DNA of 64,000 bases, from NCBI GenBank assembly GCA_965248155.1, contig CBDFIO010000001.1, forward strand, positions 1,550,001 through 1,614,000, read 5' to 3'. Below are positions 27,547 through 36,763 of this stretch, piece after piece (the stretch's first letter is position 1; each line of letters opens with the position of its first letter). The notes below the pieces were generated by a model that saw nothing but the letters and a program-made list of their open reading frames with translations, had not been told where the DNA came from and did no database searches. Origin of the DNA: RFSX01 sp965248155. Its GTDB lineage: Bacteria; Bacteroidota; Bacteroidia; Chitinophagales; Saprospiraceae. Made by a program: the position numbers and the translations under genes.

Positions 27547-27630
27547 CAATCTGCTAATCCTGCTTTTAATGGTTATTGACTCTTTATTCAAAAATAAACA
27601 AAGCAAATTTTAAAAAGATCAATGGCCGCT

Positions 27631-30600
27631 TCAATTATTTTCAATCGAAAGCGAAATTCCCTTACTATGGCTTCCAAACTCAGGTGCATAATAGGATTGA
27701 ATCGAACAAATTCCATTTGAAAACTGGCCTTTATGGTTTGCCAATAAATCATATTCAAAAACAAAGTTTCCTTTAGGAAGTGCATCAAAGTAAAAGTAAC
27801 TGGCCTGGTCTTTTGTACTTTCATAATAAGCCAAGCCATCCTTGTATTTGTATTGACTCAAAACATTTGTTGGTTCTAAACCACTACTTCTAAGATCTTT
27901 CATCTCGACAAATTCCATTGGTCTGTCCACATGTAATTCGATTCTTACCCTAAGTCTATCCCCTGGTTCAATAGGGCTATTGTTATTAATTTCTGACAAT
28001 TGCTCACCATTTTCGTCTTCAACAACCTTCATTAATTTCTTATGAATAACAAGAGGATTATCATCGTAGGATTCAATTTTATCCAGATCCTCAAAGTATT
28101 GCCAGTAAGCTGCTCCCCAACTGACATGATCATTCGGATTGGATATTTTGATTTCAGAAAGATTAAGATCAATTGAATCTTTATTCCAATCTTTCCTCAT
28201 ATATCCAGTCGATTTTTCTGATTGGCTGAATTCGATTTGAACTGCCCTTTTAGGAAGCAAAACTTCTACCATCTCAGAGTCTGATAACCAATTACCGGCA
28301 TCTATTAAAAAAGCATAAACCGCTGATGCCGTAGCTCTACTCGTAGACCAGCTATTAACTTGTTTATTTTTTAGCAACCACAATTTTAATCCGTCAATAT
28401 GGCTTTGATTTGAACCCATAACTCTAAATAATTCAATCATAGAACTTTGCTTTTCAACTTTGGGATTAAACCAATAATATCCTGCCTGATCATTCCAATA
28501 GTTGCCTATTTCTTTATCTTCTATCATTCGTTCTTTTAAAGACTCAAATATTAGAATTGATGTTTCCTTATAATTCCATCTATTTAAACCAATAGCCAGG
28601 ATAGATTGTAGGTAAGAGTTACTTTTCTGCCAGGAATTTTGAGATTGAGATGTATAATACCTGAAAGCAGGATATACATCATTTTCAAATGGTACTTCCA
28701 TGAATAAACTCCGCACATATAAATAATGAACAACTTTAGGATCCAAACTGCTCTTATCTAATTTTTTATTCTCTTTATAATACTCTAGAAATCTTTCATC
28801 GATATATTGAACGGCATTCGAAATTAAAATCGACTCAGGATTGTCCATTTCAATTCCTAAAGATTTCAGCTTCCCGAATCCTTCCAAAACGTATTGTGTG
28901 ATATACCAGTTATCTCTTCCTCCCGGGTGCCAGGAAAAACCTCCATTAGACTGCTGTCTTTGTGATAGCGTTTGAATTAAAGTTGTTAAGGATGACATCA
29001 CATAATTATCGTCTAACAAAAGGGATATGGTCTTCATGTTTCTCTCCTCAGCTAATGCATCCTGAATCCAAGGGGTTTCATTAAGATCATTTAATTTGAG
29101 GTCTTGATTGCTTGACAAAGAACTTGATTGGACATCCGTTGTACTCCAGATTCTCAATTGCTTTCTAATGTCTTCATTCTTGCCAATCAGATCAACACCA
29201 AGCTTTGTTGCAAAATAATTATCTAAAATTTCGTTAGAGGAATTAGAATTTTTATCTAATAAAAATGGTAGTGATTTAAGAACTATCCAGCTTGGATTGG
29301 AACTAAGTTCAATCGAAAATTTATGATTAATAATACTTTCGGACTGTGACATTTTATTCAAGGCCTTAAAAGTGAATAACGCTTCAGCATTTGATTGTAT
29401 ATGAAAAGGTTTTGCTTCAGTTACAAGCATCCGATTAGATAGAACCGGAAGAATATTAACTTCGCCATCAGAATGAATTTCAGAAGATGCCATCATTTTG
29501 ACCTCCAATAACGAATTGAATTCTTCAGGAATCGATAATTTCCATTCTACATTCTTACTCTCTCCGGCGGAAATATTAATTCTCTGCTCAATAATTTCAG
29601 GAAGAACTAATTCTGCAGAAATGTCATTTAATGTTAAGCCGTCATTCAATTGAATTACAAGTTTTGCATCGATGTCCTTGCCACTTAAGTTTGTCACTTT
29701 TGCATTTAAAAATATCTCATCCCCTTGTCTGACAAAACGCGGCAAATGAGGTTCGATCATCAATTCTTTTTGAGTGATGATTTCTTTTGAATCAAATACA
29801 TATTCCAAATCGCTTGTATGTGCAAATAATCTAAACTTCCACTTGGTCAACGATTCGCCCATTGTGAAATTGATTTCCACTTCACCATCCTTAGTGATTA
29901 AGTCCGGATAAAAGAATACTGTCTCTTTAAGGTTTTCTCTTAAACCAAAACTAGCTTGACCATCTCCAATATTATCATTCTCTTTAATTTCAGAAAATTC
30001 TTCAATTTGTTGATCTTGAAGCTCTGGTTCAGTAGTTCTCGGAACCGCACCGTCCATTACTGCAGATTTTCTTACAGTACTATACGCATTCATTCTCATT
30101 GGAGAGGACAGATAAAATTCAAACCAATTGAGGTGAGGCCCAAAACCATTCAAGTAGACTGAGTATGGGTTATACAAATTCTTAACATAAGAATATGTGG
30201 CTACTTTTGAAAAACCGATACCATTCCAGCTGAGGTTATTGGTGTAACTGGGATAAAATGTCCTTTCCCAGTTGGAAGAAACGAATTGGTCCAGACTTAG
30301 GTCATACATTGACGCTAAGACTTCAGCATTGTCGAATTTCTCATTTAGTGTACTAAATTTAATACGCCAGTTTTCCTTGATCCCTGGCTCTAATTTGTTT
30401 CTAAATGTAGAATAGCTCAGCTTCAAGTCTTTGTTAGACCAAGGAACAGAAACATTAATATTCTCCTTGTAGATTCTGTTATCTATTACAAAAACCAATT
30501 CAATGCCAAACCCACCTCTATGCTCTTCCTGGATTCGAAAGTGTATGGACTTATCATTGGACTCCAGCCATTGTCGTTCTATTTCCTTATTATTTTGAGA

Positions 30601-33594
30601 TACTCTGTAGAATATTCTGTAATCTTCATATGGCGTGTTCACGTCCAATTGAAAGTCATCTCCTGGTTCATAGGAATCTAAAGGATTAGAAACCCAAAGA
30701 TTATTCAATTCCAGGGCCTTACCAGTGTATCCACTAATAAAAAGATTTTTGGGAAGTTCCAATTGGTTGCCATGTTCATCTTCAACTTTAAAATTGATTT
30801 TATAGGCTCCGGGAGATAACGCTGCCAAGTCATTAATATGAGTCTGATTAGAGCTTAATTCACTTGTCAAAATCCTTTTACCTACTTTCCAGTTATCTGG
30901 ATTTAAATGCTGATCATTTCCATCTAATGGAAATCTTTTTTCATAGGTCTCAGCATTAATATAATCCCAGTCATTCTTCGCCCAATATTTAGATCTATAA
31001 ACATTCGTAGGGTATGATAATTCAAATACTTCCATCGCAACGGACCCTTCAAGTTTTTTGCCTTCACAATTAACCGTCTTTAGGTCGAACTCATCAATTT
31101 TACCTTCGAATTGATAAGTGTCAATTCTGACATTAAAATTGAATGGAGTATTATTAAGATTAATCGTTTTTGTTATAATTACGGTTTCACCAGTAATGTC
31201 AATTAATTCGCATTCTATATTATAATTGAAAAATCGTCTGTGCTTTTTCAGATCCGCTTTTGTCGGAAATGAAAAACTAAATTTTCCTTCTTGATTTGTA
31301 TAAGATTCTCCTGAACCAATGAAAGCTAAGGTATGCGAAGTACCGGGTCTGCTATATCCATAATCTCGAATCCGATACCAAGGCATATACTCCTGCTTTG
31401 TCACTTTATACCTAAGTTTAGCTCCTTGCATCATTGCACCGCTGAATGATTTTAATTCACCAGAAACATCAATTGTATCGCCTAAAACATAAGCATTCTT
31501 CAGTGTATCTAATTGAGCGTATATCTTTGGCCGTTTGTATTCCTCAACTCGAATCTGATAACTTGAAAAGCCATTACTACTTTTGCATTCTATTGTCATT
31601 AGACCAGTCAAAACGTTCTTAGGAGCTATAAAGAATCCATTAATGGTCCCATATGCATTTGTTGTAAATGATCTCTCTTCTATGACTTCCCAATTAACAT
31701 CTCTGAAAACTACTTCGATCCTCTGTTCTGGAAGAATTGAAGGGATCTGTGCTTCATCCGTCTGACTTAACAAGCCCTTAAAAAATATTGTTTGTCCTGG
31801 CCGATAGATTGCTCTATCTGTAAAAAGATGGACTCGGGATCTCCTATTAAAATCTCGTTCTTTTACATTAAAATGGCCATGATTGAGATCAAGGATATCC
31901 TGACCTTTGGATATTCTAAACCTGAAATTTCTTTGAGCTTGATTATATCGGACGTATCCCTCATCATTCGTTAATTGAGAATAGACCAGACTCCATTCAT
32001 TCCGTCGGGTTGAATAGTTGTACTCCTGAGCAAAAATTTCCACTTGAGCATTATCAACAACATTTCCTGTATTTCTGTCTAATACAATTACCTCTGTGAA
32101 GGACTGTCGATTGTTATGAATATATGTCAAATCAGATATCGTAAAAACTCCTAGATTTACTGTTTTTGTAGTTCCGTGATCAAATTTTGGATCATTGGCA
32201 GCCATAAGAACATACCTACCATAAGCAAGTCCTTCGATCGGAATTTCAGTAGCATGGTAATTAAAATCATTCTGCTGATCTATATCAATATTCCAAGCTC
32301 GTATCTGATCTAAAGACTTTACATAATTGATCTTAGATGCAGCATCTCTTTGTTTCCGATATTCCTCCCATTGGTCATCGGTCAATCTACAGATTCGAAA
32401 GAAAAGATTTCCAATATTTCGATATTTGACATAAGCCAGAAAATCTGTAGATGCCGGCTGAACTTGCTCTAATTCGATTTTCAGAAATTTACTATTTAGT
32501 TTTAATTGTTGATTCTCGATTATATAATTATAAGGACCAGAATTTATCTGCCTTTTGCACTTTTGAATCCATTGATATGCGATATCACAATCTTTCTTGT
32601 ATTCTTGATCAAATTCAAAACGATACTTTTCACCACGGTTTATATAATATTCGATTAATTTACTATACGCTAATTGAATGGTTGGGTTTTCTTGATTTCC
32701 TGTTATAATATCCTCCAGAAAGTGGACATAATAAATCTCTTTATCTTGAATATTCATCTTTCTATTAAGAAATTCAAGTCGTTCAAGATCAATTAGAATT
32801 AATTGCGAATCATTATTAATACTTAGTTCAAGTGCTCTCTGGAATAGCTTTATAGCTAAGAAATCATAATTCTGGTGATTTTTGGAATCTAAATTTATTT
32901 CAACAAAATCATCGACTCCCCCAAAGTATTTTGTGTCGGTCAATTCAAAGTTCTCTTTCGGTAAACTGACAAATGATTGGTCATTAATAAAGTGATTTAA
33001 AGCTCTGAATAGCACAAACTCTTCGACTGTCAAGGCATTTATTACATTCCCTCTTGCTTCTTGTTTATTGATCAGAATGCTAAATGAATCTATTGATTGA
33101 TTTGACCTAAGTTCCAAAGACTGTAAATAGTATTCGATTGATCTCGATTGAATCTCTTCTAATGATAATAATTCAATTGGATATTTTGTATCACCACTTT
33201 CTAATTCTGTCCTATTAGAATATCGGGACATATTCATAATTCCATATCTCTGATACAATTCGCCAAGAATTGAATTATATACAGCTACCGATTCAGGGCT
33301 TGTCAATTGAGTGAGTTCATCTTCAAATAATGAAATAAACTCAGCTGGGTCCTTATCTTCAAATTGGCTACTTAATTTGGCTTTGAAAATTATTGCTTTT
33401 ATTAATTGGCTGTCCTCCTTATCTTTTACTGCTTTTGCATAGATATTCTCGACGATCTCATATGCAGATTGAGGTAATTGCTTAGATTCAAATTCAGTAA
33501 CCTTTGCCCATAGTTCATCATATCCATTTGAATCATTTGATAAAAAAAGGTTTTCAGCAAAAAGCGTTAGCATAATAAATATTAAATACTTCAT
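27631..33594 (-). CDS. Large alpha-2-macroglobulin-like secreted protein
   Basis: 1987 residues with a signal peptide (MKYLIFIMLTLFAENLFLSN). Residues about 20-450 are a helical, TPR-like N-terminal region. Macroglobulin domains follow, with the diagnostic TDRAIYRPGQTIFFKGLL (about residue 590) and an A2M-type strand EYKRPKIYAQ. The A2M core is near residue 1240-1290 (ETVFFYPDLITKDGEVEINF, ESLTKWKFRLFAHT). A toroid-like helical domain includes GGFSWHPGGRDNWYITQYVL, and the C-terminus is a receptor-binding-like beta domain. The thioester motif CxEQ is absent, so it cannot covalently trap proteases the classic way. A periplasmic or surface defence/scaffold role is inferred. Confidence 0.85.
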   Translation of the reverse strand: MKYLIFIMLTLFAENLFLSNDSNGYDELWAKVTEFESKQLPQSAYEIVENIYAKAVKDKEDSQLIKAIIFKAKLSSQFEDKDPAEFISLFEDELTQLTSPESVAVYNSILGELYQRYGIMNMSRYSNRTELESGDTKYPIELLSLEEIQSRSIEYYLQSLELRSNQSIDSFSILINKQEARGNVINALTVEEFVLFRALNHFINDQSFVSLPKENFELTDTKYFGGVDDFVEINLDSKNHQNYDFLAIKLFQRALELSINNDSQLILIDLERLEFLNRKMNIQDKEIYYVHFLEDIITGNQENPTIQLAYSKLIEYYINRGEKYRFEFDQEYKKDCDIAYQWIQKCKRQINSGPYNYIIENQQLKLNSKFLKIELEQVQPASTDFLAYVKYRNIGNLFFRICRLTDDQWEEYRKQRDAASKINYVKSLDQIRAWNIDIDQQNDFNYHATEIPIEGLAYGRYVLMAANDPKFDHGTTKTVNLGVFTISDLTYIHNNRQSFTEVIVLDRNTGNVVDNAQVEIFAQEYNYSTRRNEWSLVYSQLTNDEGYVRYNQAQRNFRFRISKGQDILDLNHGHFNVKERDFNRRSRVHLFTDRAIYRPGQTIFFKGLLSQTDEAQIPSILPEQRIEVVFRDVNWEVIEERSFTTNAYGTINGFFIAPKNVLTGLMTIECKSSNGFSSYQIRVEEYKRPKIYAQLDTLKNAYVLGDTIDVSGELKSFSGAMMQGAKLRYKVTKQEYMPWYRIRDYGYSRPGTSHTLAFIGSGESYTNQEGKFSFSFPTKADLKKHRRFFNYNIECELIDITGETVIITKTINLNNTPFNFNVRIDTYQFEGKIDEFDLKTVNCEGKKLEGSVAMEVFELSYPTNVYRSKYWAKNDWDYINAETYEKRFPLDGNDQHLNPDNWKVGKRILTSELSSNQTHINDLAALSPGAYKINFKVEDEHGNQLELPKNLFISGYTGKALELNNLWVSNPLDSYEPGDDFQLDVNTPYEDYRIFYRVSQNNKEIERQWLESNDKSIHFRIQEEHRGGFGIELVFVIDNRIYKENINVSVPWSNKDLKLSYSTFRNKLEPGIKENWRIKFSTLNEKFDNAEVLASMYDLSLDQFVSSNWERTFYPSYTNNLSWNGIGFSKVATYSYVKNLYNPYSVYLNGFGPHLNWFEFYLSSPMRMNAYSTVRKSAVMDGAVPRTTEPELQDQQIEEFSEIKENDNIGDGQASFGLRENLKETVFFYPDLITKDGEVEINFTMGESLTKWKFRLFAHTSDLEYVFDSKEIITQKELMIEPHLPRFVRQGDEIFLNAKVTNLSGKDIDAKLVIQLNDGLTLNDISAELVLPEIIEQRINISAGESKNVEWKLSIPEEFNSLLEVKMMASSEIHSDGEVNILPVLSNRMLVTEAKPFHIQSNAEALFTFKALNKMSQSESIINHKFSIELSSNPSWIVLKSLPFLLDKNSNSSNEILDNYFATKLGVDLIGKNEDIRKQLRIWSTTDVQSSSLSSNQDLKLNDLNETPWIQDALAEERNMKTISLLLDDNYVMSSLTTLIQTLSQRQQSNGGFSWHPGGRDNWYITQYVLEGFGKLKSLGIEMDNPESILISNAVQYIDERFLEYYKENKKLDKSSLDPKVVHYLYVRSLFMEVPFENDVYPAFRYYTSQSQNSWQKSNSYLQSILAIGLNRWNYKETSILIFESLKERMIEDKEIGNYWNDQAGYYWFNPKVEKQSSMIELFRVMGSNQSHIDGLKLWLLKNKQVNSWSTSRATASAVYAFLIDAGNWLSDSEMVEVLLPKRAVQIEFSQSEKSTGYMRKDWNKDSIDLNLSEIKISNPNDHVSWGAAYWQYFEDLDKIESYDDNPLVIHKKLMKVVEDENGEQLSEINNNSPIEPGDRLRVRIELHVDRPMEFVEMKDLRSSGLEPTNVLSQYKYKDGLAYYESTKDQASYFYFDALPKGNFVFEYDLLANHKGQFSNGICSIQSYYAPEFGSHSKGISLSIENN

Positions 33595-33678
33595 AAACTT
33601 TGAGTCATTTACATATTAAGACGTGACTACTGCAATAAATACACAATTCAGATAGGATTATTTTCTGTTAAATATTTT

Positions 33679-34724
33679 ATGACTATCGGATTGCTTGCAC
33701 AAGACACTATAATTTCGTATCTTTCTAATTATTAGACACTTAGTTATGAAGTTACAAGATTTTTTCAAAAAGTATCCAGATGAAGCAAGCTGCAAAGCTC
33801 ACTTTAAAGCAGAAAGAGATAGACAAGGAGTTATTTGTAAGCGTTGCCAATCTCAAGAGCATTATTGGCTATCCACAAGAAGTCAATACCAATGTAAATC
33901 CTGTAAGTTTAGAACGACTTTACGTAGTGGAACATTACTACATAAATCTCAGCTACCCTACTACTATTGGTATTTTGGAATGATGATGCTTACCAGCACA
34001 AAAAAGAGTTTTTCTGCATTAGAAATACAAAGACAGTTAGGTCATCCCTATTATGAGCCTATTTGGTATATGCTTCATAAAATACGTCACTCTATGGGTA
34101 GGCGAGATGATAATTATCTTCTTGGTAATCAAGTTGAACTTGATGAAGGTTTCTTTGAAATAGTTCCCAACAAAGAAAGACGAGATCAAACCGTAATAGA
34201 ATTAGAAAACAATGATGGAAAATATAAGAGAGGTAAAGGAAGTCAAAAGCAAGCAATAGTATTGGTTATGGCTGAATCAATATCTGTGGAACCTACTAAA
34301 AAATACAGGCACAAAACCAATAAAAAAGTGAGATACATTAAAATGAAATTACTAGATGACCTTAGCAAAGAAAGCACCAATGCACAAGTAGAACAAGCTA
34401 TTGATACAAAAACATCTGCAATAACAGACGGAGCTAATAACTATAATGATTTAGCAAACAGCCTCACTGACCATAAAGCTGTGGTAATAAAGGACAAGAA
34501 AGAGACTCGTAAAATTCTGCCTTGGGTTCATATAGTCATAAGCAATGCCAAAAGATTGCTGTTAGATGTGCATCATTCCATTGGTGAGCAATATCTGCAA
34601 AGTTATCTCGATGAGTTCTGCTATAAGTTTAATAGAAAATACTTCAATTCTGTATTCGATAGAGTTGTAACTAACTCTGTATCTGTAAAATGGGAGGTAA
34701 ATATGTAATTAATCCGATAGTCAT
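33679..34724 (+). mobile_element. IS1595-family insertion sequence
   Basis: About 1.05 kb bounded by perfect 14-base inverted repeats: ATGACTATCGGATT at 33679-33692 and its reverse complement at 34711-34724. It encodes a single transposase. The flanks are AT-rich and I could not identify a convincing 8-base target duplication. It lies between the A2M-like gene start and the stop codon of the oxidoreductase, four bases from the latter, and appears to disrupt no coding sequence. Confidence 0.85.
33746..34708 (+). CDS. IS1595-family transposase
   Basis: 320 residues. An N-terminal zinc ribbon (CKRCQSQEHYWLS...YQCKSCKFRT) is followed by the helical domain and the ISXO2-like DDE domain beginning NQVELDEGFFEIV (first acidic residue) with a later AITDGANNYNDLA segment (second Asp). 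The final part NAKRLLLDVHHSIGEQYLQSYLDEF carries the family N-x-x-H-like tail. No interrupting stop is seen, so the transposase looks intact. Confidence 0.92.
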   Translation: MKLQDFFKKYPDEASCKAHFKAERDRQGVICKRCQSQEHYWLSTRSQYQCKSCKFRTTLRSGTLLHKSQLPYYYWYFGMMMLTSTKKSFSALEIQRQLGHPYYEPIWYMLHKIRHSMGRRDDNYLLGNQVELDEGFFEIVPNKERRDQTVIELENNDGKYKRGKGSQKQAIVLVMAESISVEPTKKYRHKTNKKVRYIKMKLLDDLSKESTNAQVEQAIDTKTSAITDGANNYNDLANSLTDHKAVVIKDKKETRKILPWVHIVISNAKRLLLDVHHSIGEQYLQSYLDEFCYKFNRKYFNSVFDRVVTNSVSVKWEVNM

Positions 34725-34727
34725 ATA

Positions 34728-35783
34728 TTATTTATTAAATCGAATTATATCTACTTCTGGATTTATCTTTCCTCCTCCAAATAAATATTCTGAAAACTCT
34801 TCAGCAAAATAAGGGATTAGCGATGTTCCTTTTGTACCCATCCCATTAAATATATAAAGGTGTTTCCATTTGGTATGTTGACCGATTAATGGTCTTCTTC
34901 CCTTCACACTAGGACGAACGCCTGCAACATGACCAACGACAGAAAACCTTCCTTTAATAAGCGCTCTTAATTTATTCAACCAGGACTTATGGAATCTTTC
35001 AGACGGTTTATCATTCTCAAACTCCCAGACATATTCTCCCCCACTCCAAAACTCGTCAGACTTTTGAGGTACAATAAATATATCATCTCTTAATATGTCT
35101 TCTGTCTTCAGGTTGTCGATCTTTATCTTTAAGGCTTCACCTTTTGAAGGTTGGAAAGGCAAGTAATTAAAAAATGGATTTTCTATCGCCTTATATCCTT
35201 CACAAAAGATAACCTTCGAAAATATTTCATTATTGTACTTGAATGGAACCGAAGTAAAATCAGTTTGATCAAAATCAATTTGATCCTTTATTAACATGTT
35301 CTTAGTCATTAAGAAGTCGGCGTAAGATTGTATCAAAGCAGAAACATCAACTATCATAGCTTTTTTAATCTTTCGATAAGTCCAGCTTTCATTTACAAAA
35401 TTTTGATACCCTCCGCAATCGTTTTCATCTGCTGTGAATTCACTATAATTCGGCCTCGAAGTCGAACTTTCCCATTGGTTTTCCTGTGAAATATTATTAA
35501 TCGCTCGTATTACAGTATGCTTCGTTATTAAGGATATTCCCAACAGATCTTCTAATTCATTGTATTGCTGTTTTGCTGACACGAGCAGATCTTCTATCAT
35601 CCAACTTTTTACATACCTTCTTCCGGTTATTGGATTGATCAGTCCGGCTGCTGCCTTTGTAGCAGAATTTAGATGATTATTATCAACAAGCTTATGAGGA
35701 ATATTTTTTTTCAAAAACTGAAATGACAAAATTGTACCAGCTAGTCCTTGACCAATAATAAGTATGTTTTCATTTTTGATCAC
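34728..35783 (-). CDS. FAD-dependent oxidoreductase (DAO family)
   Basis: 351 residues. The Rossmann motif (NILIIGQGLAGTILSFQFL) begins at residue 6, followed by AAAGLINPITGRRYVKSWM, typical of D-amino-acid/glycine oxidase-like flavoproteins and of the C-terminal domain of MnmC. The C-terminal HVAGVRPSVKGRRPLIG and LYIFNGMGTKGTSLIPYFA complete the FAD site. No partner MnmC methyltransferase domain is fused, so the substrate is unclear. It begins one base after the MmcQ gene stop and ends beside the IS1595 element. Confidence 0.85.
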   Translation of the reverse strand: MIKNENILIIGQGLAGTILSFQFLKKNIPHKLVDNNHLNSATKAAAGLINPITGRRYVKSWMIEDLLVSAKQQYNELEDLLGISLITKHTVIRAINNISQENQWESSTSRPNYSEFTADENDCGGYQNFVNESWTYRKIKKAMIVDVSALIQSYADFLMTKNMLIKDQIDFDQTDFTSVPFKYNNEIFSKVIFCEGYKAIENPFFNYLPFQPSKGEALKIKIDNLKTEDILRDDIFIVPQKSDEFWSGGEYVWEFENDKPSERFHKSWLNKLRALIKGRFSVVGHVAGVRPSVKGRRPLIGQHTKWKHLYIFNGMGTKGTSLIPYFAEEFSEYLFGGGKINPEVDIIRFNK

Positions 35784-35784
35784 C

Positions 35785-36141
35785 TCAAATATTTTTTAGT
35801 AACTCACGATTCTTCTTTGTGAGCTTTGCAACAACCATTTCATAAGAATGATCAATCATTTCTATGATTAGCTTATCGTCTAGTCCAGTTTCTAATTCGA
35901 CAGTATTCCAATGTTTTTTATTCATATGGTAAGCTCCATAGATTTGAAAATGACGTTCTCTCAATTCAATGGACTTATCTGGATCTGCTTTTAAGTTAGC
36001 TCGAGGATTTTCATATTCCAATGGCAGTATTGCGAAAATTTTACCCAACACTTTGAACACTAGTGTTTCTTCATCAAAAGGGAATGATTCTTCACAAGCA
36101 GGCTTAGACAAACAATATTCTCGAAAACTTTCAATATCCAT
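35785..36141 (-). CDS. MmcQ/YjbR family protein
   Basis: 118 residues with the MmcQ/YjbR pattern: an N-terminal IESFREYCLSKPACEESFPF, then FKVLGKIFAILPLEY and the late NKKHWNTVELETGLDDKLI and IDHSYEMVVAKL. Members have a CyaY-like fold and are often called DNA-binding on structural grounds; function is not established. It sits 9 bases after the TrmH gene and one base before the oxidoreductase, in a likely operon. Confidence 0.88.
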   Translation of the reverse strand: MDIESFREYCLSKPACEESFPFDEETLVFKVLGKIFAILPLEYENPRANLKADPDKSIELRERHFQIYGAYHMNKKHWNTVELETGLDDKLIIEMIDHSYEMVVAKLTKKNRELLKNI

Positions 36142-36150
36142 TTGTCAATC

Positions 36151-36751
36151 CTATTTATGTTTTTTTATAAAATGTTCGTAGTAAGATTTTCGTTTTAAAT
36201 CTTCAGTATCCAGAACATCTTTATACATTCCTTTACTGATTCTTTGTCTTGCAGATTCAAACAAAGTAACTGCGCAGGCAACCGATATATTGAGACTTTG
36301 GACCATTCCAAACTGAGGAATGATAATATTACTGTCTGCAAATAATAATGCTTCTTCAGTGAGACCTTCATGTTCATTTCCAAAAAGAAAAAGCAATATT
36401 TCGTGTCAAATCTATTTGATGGATGGCATGGCTTTCTTGATTTAGATGTGTAGCTAAAATAAGATCATACTTACTTTTAACTGCATTAAAGCATTCTGCA
36501 TTATTATCAAAATAGTGAATGTGCATCCATTTCTTTACTCCTGTGGAACTGACCTTGAATTTTAACAAATTCTCTTTGCTTAATCTTTCATCTGTATATA
36601 AGATATATATCTCTTGAATACCTACAGCATCACAAGTCCTGAGAACTGCTCCAATATTGTGAGGATCATGAACATTTTCAAGTATAACAGTCATGTTCTG
36701 CCTGCAAGCTGCAACTCTGAGAAACTTACTATTACGTTGCTCAGTCATCAT
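36151..36751 (-). pseudogene. TrmH-family (SPOUT) RNA methyltransferase, frameshifted
   Basis: Two overlapping pieces make one about 200-residue SPOUT methyltransferase. The first (36751 to about 36388) has motif 1 (VILENVHDPHNIGAVLRTCDA) and ends IAFSFWK-stop. The second continues in another frame with motif 2 (LFLFGNEHEGLTEEAL) and motif 3 (IPQFGMVQSLNISVACA). Joining needs one base less in the coding-strand T5 run that maps to 36388-36392: with four T the reading becomes IAFLFGNEHEG, the family consensus. It would 2'-O-methylate tRNA or rRNA. Either a true frameshift or a homopolymer sequencing error. It is followed by MmcQ and the oxidoreductase. Confidence 0.85.
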
Positions 36752-36763
36752 AGACGGAGAGTA

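Noticed and set aside
27631..33594. A CxEQ thioester motif in the A2M-like protein
   Set aside because: No such motif was found near the toroid-like region, where TPWIQDALAEERNM occurs instead.
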